Assembly: GCA_965651255.1 (NCBI GenBank) | Contig: CBFGRU010000184.1 | Span: 1 to 6,398, forward strand | Direction of reading: 5' to 3' | From: CBFGRU01 sp965651255 | Lineage (GTDB): Bacteria > Planctomycetota > Phycisphaerae > Phycisphaerales > SM1A02 | DNA length: 6,398 nucleotides | Shown here: positions 1 through 6,055 of the stretch, in pieces | How positions within the stretch are numbered: the stretch's first letter is position 1 | How the letters are laid out: each line of letters opens with the position of its first letter | Position numbers and translations under genes: made by a program | The notes under the pieces: generated by a model | What the model was told of the DNA's origin: nothing | Databases searched by the model: none | What the model saw: only the letters and a program-made list of their open reading frames with translations

Positions 1-1
1 A

Positions 2-3000
2 GGGGAGTTCATTGCTCGAGAAATCGTATTGCGCGGTGCAACCATCCGTCTGAGTGAGCTGGAAGACAAGCCAGGTGTCTTCAACTTCGATGCACTTCGA
101 CCTGAACCCGTGACCGGGGACAAAGGCGAAGGTGGCCCGCCACGAGTTACGCTGGAGACGGGTTCACTTGAAGTGGGTTCGCATTCAGAAGGAAGATATG
201 AGTCACGCGGCTCGTTGCCAATCGTCGGTGAAATGTATGCATCACCTGGGGATTCTGATTTTTTCATCGTTACATTGGCCGAAGCTGCCGAAGGCGGTGG
301 TGCGAGAGCTGAGGGGCTTCGGCTCGAGGGTCGTTTCCGTCCGAAGACTTTTGAGTATGAAGGGCGACTGACCGGAGCCGCCTTCTCAGAGCGGCTGTAC
401 AACCTCCTACCGACTATGGGGAGACGCTGGTGGGACCGACTGGAATTGAGCGGGCGAATCGCAAATGTGAGACTGCAGTTGAACAAAGATCATCAGCTCT
501 GGTCGGCAATCGAAGTCGATGAAGTTGGTATGACGATTCCGGTTGAGACGGATGGCATTTGGGCACGTTATTCAAACGGTCAAGTCAGCCCGAGTGAAGG
601 GCTGCCGCGGATGACTGTCAAGAGTGGGACGATTCGCCTCGAAGGCGATGAACTTGTGCTGGACAACCTCATTGGCGAGCTGTCCAGTACGGCTGAGACA
701 CCGGGACTTTCGTATCGAGTCGTCGGTCGCATTGGTTCGCTCCCATCATTCGAATGGCGTGACCGTGAGTCATGGATGCGAACGGTTGTTGAGCGTGCTC
801 CGTTGAATGTCGTGTTTCGCCTTGAAGATTTTCAGTTCTCGCCCGAAACGGAACACGATGCTGTTGAACTGCCATTGGCCGTAGCGCGGGTGCTCGAACG
901 GCTGACCGTTCGAACGGCGGTGCTCGATACGGAGATTCACCTGCGGCGGGAGCGACCGGCCAGTGATGAGCTGGACGCCGAACCCAGCCCGCTTACATCA
1001 AATGGAAGAGTTGTCATTCGCAACGGCGCTGGTGCATTTGACAAATTCCCGTACCCCATGCGTGATGTGCAGGGGTCAGTCACGTTCACAATGGATGAGT
1101 TACATATCGAATCCGTCGTAGGTCGTGGTAGTGGGGATTCGATAGTGACCTTGGTCGGCCGTGTTGCGCCGCTCGTCCGGGAAGCACTTGTTGATCTCAC
1201 CATCGAAGCGCGAGCGGTGCCGATCGATGACCAACTCTTGAATTCATTTGATAAGGGAACTCGAGGTGCTTTCGATTCGCTATTCGACCAGGTGGCCTTC
1301 GAACGATTGCGATCAGCCGGCTTGTTTAGAAACGAGTCAAGCGAGCTTGCCGCTGAATGGGCACCGGACTTCTCGCCTGGTGGACTCATCAACCTGAGTC
1401 TGTCGGTGGATCGTCCATTTGGTGCCAATCAACGCACGACGACGACAGGCACAGTCAATGTAGCTCACGCAGACTTTCTGTACAGCGGGTTTCCGTATCC
1501 TTTTCGAGTGTCTCGTGGGCAACTCCTGCTTGAAGAAGACCGGATACGTGTTGTTGATTTCTTAGTCACGACACCCGGCGGTGGCACCGGCCTTGTTTCA
1601 GGTGAGATCGCACTTCCACAGGTTGATGGTGAGTCAACAGTTGCGCCAAACCTTGAAATCGAAGTCGTGAATGATCGCATCAACAATCTGCTGCTTGCTG
1701 CAATTCCACTGACTCGCGAAGAACAGATGGCTGGCAACAACGTTGACGACTGGCCAGGGCGCACACAGTCTCGTGCGGCGCATTTCGTCGATGCCATTGG
1801 GCTTGATGGGACCCTGAGCTACGTTGGCTCGGTTAGGACGAATGAACAGCAAGTTCTCGACTATAGATTCTCGGTGGCGATTCAGTCGGGGAGCGCGGGA
1901 ATTGAGAGTGAACGTGTCACTGAGTCTGGCGTGCCGTGGCCGGCGGGCTTGGTCATTGATGAGATCCACGGGATTCTTGAGATTTCACCAGGCCGGATCG
2001 AACTCAGGAAATTACGAGGGCAACGAGGGTCGGGCATCGTTGAAGCCAACGGTGAGATCCTGATCGCGGACGGACCCGGTCGAATTGCACTCGATGCAAG
2101 CTTCATTGGCATGCAGGTTGAGCCGTACCTGATCAATCTGTTTGCCGTCGAGGATCGTCCCGCATGGCAAACGTGGTGGGATCAGTATCAGCCCGATGGG
2201 CGGTTTGACCTTAATCTCGCCTACGAATCAGGGATTGATGAGTATCGCACACCAGTTCTCTCCGTCATCCCGCGCGGACTAGGCATTCGTGTCGGAGGTA
2301 AGCCGCTGGAAGTCTCCTCATCAGCCGGAGCGGTTCAAATCGAAGACGACACCCTCAGTTTCGATGATGTCCTACTGACGATCGGCCCAGACGGAATCGA
2401 TGGAAGTGTGGAATTGGACGGGTCAGCACACTTGGGCGGCGGCACTTCACTGAATGCGAAGTGGACCGATGCACGTCTTGAAGCCCCTTGGCTTCGCGAA
2501 CTCATTGCGCAGTACGGCGGTGATCAAACTGTGGAGTGGTACACCAGATTGCAGCCAAGCGGCCGATTCGACGCGGTCATTTCATATGACACGGCTGCGC
2601 CGGAGCGAGTTAACCCGCTCTTGATTGAGATTCAACCACGTGACGTGACGATACATCGGCGTGGCAACTCCGCGCAGGCAACGTTTGCACCGACTTCCCG
2701 TATCACGATCGACCCTGGCGGTCTGTGGCTACACAATGTTCGTGGAGTAACCGCTGACGAACTGGAGTTTGCACTCGACGGCACGATCGGTCGAGTCGGC
2801 GATGAATTGCGTGCCGAGCTTTCTCTGGATGTTCATGCGCCTGGAACGGTGCCTTCACTCGAGCTACTTCTTCCGGACGATGTACAGGCATCACTGGCTT
2901 CGGTTGGTTTCCGGGTGCTGCATGAGGTTCGCGTCGATGATGCCATTCTTCGACTGCGCTCTCGTGACGAAGCGACCGATCATCTCATCTTCAGGGGTGC

Positions 3001-3877
3001 TGTACAGGTCCGTGGAGGGGTGATCGACGCCGGCGTTCTGTTTGAAGAGATCGACGGCACCGTTCAAATCAATGCAGAACGACACTTCAGTGAGACGCCA
3101 ACCATCGAACTGTCGTTCGTTTGCGATCGCGCGTTGGCGGTACGACGAGTCTTGCAGGATGTGTACGCCGAGTTGACACTGTCTCCATCGGGCGACCGGT
3201 GGCTTCTGCCATCGCTTGAAGCGACACTTTATCGAGGATCAGTCGTCGCCAGCGCGCAGTTCGGCACATCCACCAATGCGGACTATTCGGTTCAGGTCGA
3301 TCTGGTTGGTGTGGATATGCCCCCGTTTACCCAGCCCGATCTGATTTCGGCCGTCCCTGAAGAGCAACTCGACTCAACGGGACGCTTGTTTGGCAGTCTC
3401 AGGTTACGCGGAGAGCGCAATCTGCCTGATTCTCGCGAGGGGCGGGGCGGTGTTCGAATCCTGGGTGGTCAGATGGCAAACGCCCCGATCACCATGTCGC
3501 TGGTTCAGCTCTCGCAATTGATGCTGCCATTACACAGTTCGTTGAATTTCGCCGAAGCATCGTACTTCATTCGCGGAGAGACGATCATCGTCGAACGCTT
3601 GATGCTCGAGAGCCCCACCCTGATTCTCAATGGCGATGGCACCATGTCATATGCGAGCGGTGATCTTGACCTTCGCCTGCGACCACGGGGCAAACTGGGG
3701 CCACTGAGCGATGTCGTGGGCGCACTGGCCGACCAGCTCTACGCAATTGAAGTCAGGGGCACGCTGGCTGAGCCACGCGCATCGCTGGTGGTCGTCCCGG
3801 GGGTCGGGGGCCTCTTCGAAGGGCAGCCCCAGCGCCCGACGGTTGAGGTCGAACATCGACGCGAACTTCCGCGATGA
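2..3877 (+). CDS. AsmA/TamB/YhdP-like large envelope protein, 5'-truncated by window edge
   Basis: A long open frame enters from the left edge and ends at TGA 3875-3877, giving about 1291 visible residues. The first ATG/GTG/TTG candidate is a TTG at 29, but the codons before it (GEFIAREIV) continue the same beta-strand pattern without a stop, so the true start, and the expected N-terminal membrane anchor, lie upstream. Numbering residues from TTG 29, the protein is almost entirely alternating hydrophobic/polar beta-strand sequence with recurrent modules: FPYP-type units near residues 340, 488 and 635, WW/QPxGRF units near 716 and 837, and a C-terminal AsmA-like region at about 1140-1220 (GGVRILGG start, LxLxxxGxxxY strands). 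Known AsmA-family proteins (AsmA, TamB, YhdP) span the periplasm, and several carry phospholipids between membranes through a long hydrophobic groove; YhdP and TamB are of similar size. Assignment to the family is by pattern, and the exact subfamily is unresolved. It is the first visible gene of a likely operon ending in pssA. Confidence 0.8.
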   Translation, partial: GEFIAREIVLRGATIRLSELEDKPGVFNFDALRPEPVTGDKGEGGPPRVTLETGSLEVGSHSEGRYESRGSLPIVGEMYASPGDSDFFIVTLAEAAEGGGARAEGLRLEGRFRPKTFEYEGRLTGAAFSERLYNLLPTMGRRWWDRLELSGRIANVRLQLNKDHQLWSAIEVDEVGMTIPVETDGIWARYSNGQVSPSEGLPRMTVKSGTIRLEGDELVLDNLIGELSSTAETPGLSYRVVGRIGSLPSFEWRDRESWMRTVVERAPLNVVFRLEDFQFSPETEHDAVELPLAVARVLERLTVRTAVLDTEIHLRRERPASDELDAEPSPLTSNGRVVIRNGAGAFDKFPYPMRDVQGSVTFTMDELHIESVVGRGSGDSIVTLVGRVAPLVREALVDLTIEARAVPIDDQLLNSFDKGTRGAFDSLFDQVAFERLRSAGLFRNESSELAAEWAPDFSPGGLINLSLSVDRPFGANQRTTTTGTVNVAHADFLYSGFPYPFRVSRGQLLLEEDRIRVVDFLVTTPGGGTGLVSGEIALPQVDGESTVAPNLEIEVVNDRINNLLLAAIPLTREEQMAGNNVDDWPGRTQSRAAHFVDAIGLDGTLSYVGSVRTNEQQVLDYRFSVAIQSGSAGIESERVTESGVPWPAGLVIDEIHGILEISPGRIELRKLRGQRGSGIVEANGEILIADGPGRIALDASFIGMQVEPYLINLFAVEDRPAWQTWWDQYQPDGRFDLNLAYESGIDEYRTPVLSVIPRGLGIRVGGKPLEVSSSAGAVQIEDDTLSFDDVLLTIGPDGIDGSVELDGSAHLGGGTSLNAKWTDARLEAPWLRELIAQYGGDQTVEWYTRLQPSGRFDAVISYDTAAPERVNPLLIEIQPRDVTIHRRGNSAQATFAPTSRITIDPGGLWLHNVRGVTADELEFALDGTIGRVGDELRAELSLDVHAPGTVPSLELLLPDDVQASLASVGFRVLHEVRVDDAILRLRSRDEATDHLIFRGAVQVRGGVIDAGVLFEEIDGTVQINAERHFSETPTIELSFVCDRALAVRRVLQDVYAELTLSPSGDRWLLPSLEATLYRGSVVASAQFGTSTNADYSVQVDLVGVDMPPFTQPDLISAVPEEQLDSTGRLFGSLRLRGERNLPDSREGRGGVRILGGQMANAPITMSLVQLSQLMLPLHSSLNFAEASYFIRGETIIVERLMLESPTLILNGDGTMSYASGDLDLRLRPRGKLGPLSDVVGALADQLYAIEVRGTLAEPRASLVVVPGVGGLFEGQPQRPTVEVEHRRELPR
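1001..2059 (+). repeat. Three protein-level FPYP/VPWP modules within the AsmA-like gene
   Basis: Three diverged modules can be aligned by eye at about 1001-1165, 1445-1609 and 1871-2059. Each has a short strand pair, then an aromatic-proline turn (FPYP at residues 340-343, FPYP at 488-491, VPWP at 635-638, numbered from TTG 29), then a pattern of hxGxhxh, a short turn, hxhxxh, a Gly-rich bend and a final strand ending G-R/E-hydrophobic. The turns are 148 and 147 residues apart, a regular spacing that suggests duplication of one structural unit. Similarity is at the protein level only; I see no nucleotide repeat. Such Pro-turn plus strand units are typical of the AsmA_2/DUF3971-like region of large AsmA-family proteins. 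Confidence 0.55.
2165..2760 (+). repeat. Tandem WW/QPxGRF modules in the AsmA-like gene
   Basis: Two adjacent modules of about 121 residues start at the tryptophan pairs near 2174 (residues 716-717) and 2537 (W837-Y838). Both have a WW or WY pair, then QPDGRFDLNLAYE or QPSGRFDAVISYD, a linker, a strand containing V/IxP or IQP, a basic turn, and a closing Gly-rich strand. A more distant copy at about 422-685 has the same order: WWDRLELSGR, long linker, then IRLEGDELVLDNLIG. The repeats are protein-level and strongly diverged. They probably mark recurring structural units of the beta-groove or the short helix-plus-sheet caps between them; which of these is inference. Confidence 0.5.
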
Positions 3878-3915
3878 GCCGTCGCTTAGCGGGCTACCAT
3901 CGCCCGACTCTCATC

Positions 3916-3920
3916 GAAAG
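3916..3920 (+). promoter_or_regulatory. Weak ribosome binding site for the LOG-family gene
   Basis: A purine run GAAAG lies nine bases before ATG 3930. The closer GGTGG at 3924-3928 is too near the start to act as a normal Shine-Dalgarno site. The weakness of the site, together with the short gap, would fit partly coupled translation from the upstream gene. Confidence 0.35.
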
Positions 3921-3929
3921 AATGGTGGA

Positions 3930-4994
3930 ATGAATCAGCTGACCCCCAACACTCCAAAGGATGCCGCGAACTCTCGCGCTGGCGATACGGCTCAACAAGT
4001 CATACACGAGCTGATTCGTATGGTTGGGGGCGATCCGAACTCCTTTGATGGCAAGCTCATTGCGGAGATGATTGATACTTCGCTCAAGCTGATACCCGAC
4101 TCACACGACACGGGGCAACTGAAGCTGATCGCGCGCTCGCTGAAAGAGATGCGATATGCCTACCGAGTCTTTAATCAGTATCCTGATGCACGAAAAATCT
4201 CGATTTTCGGTTCGGCAAGAACCCCGGAAAGCCACCCTGATTACATTGCGGCGAAGAGCTTCGCCTCTTCAATCGTCAGACAGGGGTGGATGACCATCAC
4301 CGGGGCCGGGGATGGCATCATGAAGGCCGGGCACGATGGCCTGCAACGGGAGACGATCTTTGGTCTTTCCATTCGCCTGCCGTTTGAAACCACCGCCAAT
4401 ACCGTGATCAAGGGCGATCCCAAACTGATCAACTTCCGCTACTTCTTTACGCGCAAGCTCATGTTCATGAGCCATTCCGACGCCGTCGCCGTGTTCCCCG
4501 GCGGGTTCGGTACGCAGGATGAACTCTTCGAAGCGCTCACGCTCGTTCAGACCGGAAAGAGCAACATCATTCCGATTGTGCTCGTCGATGGCGAAGGTGG
4601 AGTGTACTGGCAGCATTGGCAGAACTACATCGAAGAGAACCTGAAGAGAAACGGCTGGATCAGCCCTCCCGATACGCGACTGTTTCACCGCGCTTCCAGC
4701 ATCCAGGATGCCGTGGAACATGTCGTACGGTTCTACCGTGTCTATCACTCCAGTCGATACGTGGGTGAAAAGTTGGTGATTCGACTGCAGAGTCCCATTC
4801 GCGAGTCGGATCTCGAACTGCTGACCAACGAGTTTCAGCCACTACTGGCCAGCGGCGGGATCGAGGCCACCAGCGCCTTGCCCGAGGAAGAGGATCATCT
4901 GCAACTGCCACGGATCGCATTTCACCATAATCGTCGCAATTACGGCCTGCTGCGATGTCTCATCGATCGTCTCAATGACCTTGGTTCCGTCTGA
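3930..4994 (+). CDS. LOG family (TIGR00730-type) Rossmann-fold nucleotide 5'-monophosphate phosphoribohydrolase
   Basis: Encodes 354 residues. LOG-family enzymes cleave the N-glycosidic bond of nucleoside 5'-monophosphates (cytokinin riboside monophosphates, or purine/pyrimidine nucleotides in PpnN-type members), releasing base and ribose 5-phosphate in the cytoplasm. The sequence shows a Rossmann core at about 88-275: first strand ISIFGSAR (90-97), glycine loop GAGDGIM (125-131), the R175-K176-x-M178 segment and the hallmark PGGFGTQDE (190-198), with E198 as the family's catalytic glutamate. The core is flanked by a roughly 87-residue helical N-terminal extension and a roughly 75-residue C-terminal extension (from about 280) ending in HHNRRNYG and a last helix, so it is longer than minimal LOG proteins (about 180-200 residues). 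I choose ATG 3930: extending the frame upstream only reads the AsmA-like gene out of frame. The gap to the upstream gene is 52 bp, consistent with an operon. Substrate is not predictable from the motif alone; older names such as 'lysine decarboxylase' for this family are wrong. Confidence 0.9.
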   Translation: MNQLTPNTPKDAANSRAGDTAQQVIHELIRMVGGDPNSFDGKLIAEMIDTSLKLIPDSHDTGQLKLIARSLKEMRYAYRVFNQYPDARKISIFGSARTPESHPDYIAAKSFASSIVRQGWMTITGAGDGIMKAGHDGLQRETIFGLSIRLPFETTANTVIKGDPKLINFRYFFTRKLMFMSHSDAVAVFPGGFGTQDELFEALTLVQTGKSNIIPIVLVDGEGGVYWQHWQNYIEENLKRNGWISPPDTRLFHRASSIQDAVEHVVRFYRVYHSSRYVGEKLVIRLQSPIRESDLELLTNEFQPLLASGGIEATSALPEEEDHLQLPRIAFHHNRRNYGLLRCLIDRLNDLGSV

Positions 4995-5020
4995 CCTTTG
5001 TTTGTCTGCGGGCCGTCAGT

Positions 5021-5024
5021 AGGA
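5021..5024 (+). promoter_or_regulatory. Ribosome binding site of the lipoprotein gene
   Basis: AGGA sits eight bases before ATG 5033, a good Shine-Dalgarno spacing. This supports the start at 5033 over the in-frame ATG at 5057, which has no comparable purine site in front of it. Confidence 0.6.
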
Positions 5025-5032
5025 TCGTCTTC

Positions 5033-5125
5033 ATGGCGAGTTTCCACTCCAGCACGATGATCGCGACCGCACGATGTGTTCGGCTGCTCTCTCTCATGCT
5101 GACCGCGCTCATTCTTGCCGGATGT
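5033..5125 (+). other. Type II (lipoprotein) signal peptide with lipobox cysteine
   Basis: Residues 1-30 form the signal and C31 (codon 5123-5125) the lipid-attachment site, in the context LILAGCAG. The residue after Cys is Ala, not Asp, so an enterobacterial +2 retention signal is absent; whether that rule holds in this organism is unknown. Confidence 0.85.
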
Positions 5126-6055
5126 GCAGGATCAGAGTCAACGGTGCCAAGTGACCCGCGCGCCAGCGAGAATGTCAGTCTGACCGAATCGATGTCGGAG
5201 GCAATCGGGCAGGATCCAACGCGAAGCTTCGTCGCCAGCGACAACGGGCTCGAAGTTCGGAAATGGATCGTGGAAGACAGCCCCGACCTCATGGCCGTTG
5301 CGGCGATCGGCTTTGCCGAACCCGCTCCGATCAGCGATGCCCTGCGGGATCGACTGCGGCGGAACGGATTGCGCTTTCTCCGTGTTCGACTCGATGCGGT
5401 CGAGGCATTCCAACAGTCACTCGGTGGGGCCGCGCTCGACCTGAAGACCTGGTACGGCCAGGTCCCGGACTGGCAGGAACTTCATCGACGATCCATCGGC
5501 GATCAGCCGCGTGCGGTGGGCGTCGATGGCCGTGTGCGTGGATTTGTGCGCGGGTCATTCGGGTTCCTGATGCGCTCATGGACGGTGCAGACCGAGAACG
5601 GTCCGCGGGTGGTCTTTCAGATCGCTCCGGCCTTCTCGCAGGGCAACGGCCCGCTCCAGCGCCTCCTCAGTCAGGATCGATTTGAGGGTGAGCTTTTCGC
5701 GTCGATCGCCTTCGAGCATCAGCTCGAACATGGCTTTGCGTACGTGCTTACCTGCGAGGGGCCGAGCGTCGATTGGGAGAAGCGACTCATCGCCGATCAA
5801 CGGGAAGCGGTCTCGAGCGATGGCGATCTCCGCGCACGCGATGGCGGTCCAGCCGGACCGCTGGCGGACATCGGACCCGCTGCCGTCGCGCCGATGTCAA
5901 TCGGCGAGATGATGTTGCGCGGCGAAGCGCAGGGGGGAAATCGGGGGATCATCGTGCTCATTCCGCGCGTGCCGGAACTGCTCTTCCCGCGCGAGCTTCG
6001 GCAGGAGCGAATCTCAGCGCCGGGCGGTGCGAACGCAGCGGGGGGCGCCCCGTGA
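5033..6055 (+). CDS. Lipoprotein of unknown function, Lol/Sec-type lipobox
   Basis: Encodes 340 residues. The N-terminus has a short basic region (R14, R17), a hydrophobic segment at about 18-29 and a lipobox L28-A29-G30 before C31, so the protein should be cleaved by signal peptidase II and lipidated at C31, giving a mature protein of 310 residues on the periplasmic side of a membrane. After a Ser/Thr/Glu-rich linker (32-70) come a mixed region (75-120) with DRLRRNGLRFLRV, a tryptophan-containing stretch WYGQVPDWQEL (130-140), and a strand-rich region at about 157-185 (VRGFVRG, then a W-rich strand and VVFQIAP). A further strand IIVLIPRVP lies at 306-314 and the C-terminus is low-complexity Gly/Ala. 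I recognise no named domain; the general pattern recalls uncharacterised planctomycete envelope proteins, from memory only. It starts 38 bp after the LOG gene, and its stop overlaps the pssA start, so it is probably co-translated with pssA. Confidence 0.85.
   Translation: MASFHSSTMIATARCVRLLSLMLTALILAGCAGSESTVPSDPRASENVSLTESMSEAIGQDPTRSFVASDNGLEVRKWIVEDSPDLMAVAAIGFAEPAPISDALRDRLRRNGLRFLRVRLDAVEAFQQSLGGAALDLKTWYGQVPDWQELHRRSIGDQPRAVGVDGRVRGFVRGSFGFLMRSWTVQTENGPRVVFQIAPAFSQGNGPLQRLLSQDRFEGELFASIAFEHQLEHGFAYVLTCEGPSVDWEKRLIADQREAVSSDGDLRARDGGPAGPLADIGPAAVAPMSIGEMMLRGEAQGGNRGIIVLIPRVPELLFPRELRQERISAPGGANAAGGAP

Noticed and set aside
937..1428. A 163-codon open frame on the - strand inside the AsmA-like gene
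   Set aside because: Ser/Arg/Pro-rich composition typical of an antisense shadow, no recognisable motif, lies wholly within a well-supported gene.
3890..3906. A possible hairpin, CGGGC and GCCCG around a 7-base loop, in the gap before the LOG gene
   Set aside because: Only five pairs and no following T-run, so not a convincing terminator.
3711..3929. An upstream ATG at 3711 that would lengthen the LOG-family protein to 427 residues
   Set aside because: The extra residues are the AsmA-like gene read in another frame (Ser/Arg/Trp-rich, no LOG similarity) and would overlap that gene by 167 bases; ATG 3930 begins the sensible N-terminus.
4269..4748. A 159-codon open frame on the - strand inside the LOG-family gene
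   Set aside because: It is antisense to the conserved Rossmann core, whose PGGFGTQDE motif fixes the real coding strand; no independent motif.
4995..5032. The 38-bp gap before the lipoprotein gene as a promoter or terminator region
   Set aside because: No clear -10/-35 pair or stem-loop with T-run; it contains only the ribosome binding site.
5263..5685. A 140-codon + strand open frame in another phase of the lipoprotein gene
   Set aside because: Arg/Pro-rich with no motif; the lipoprotein frame has a signal peptide, lipobox and good ribosome binding site.
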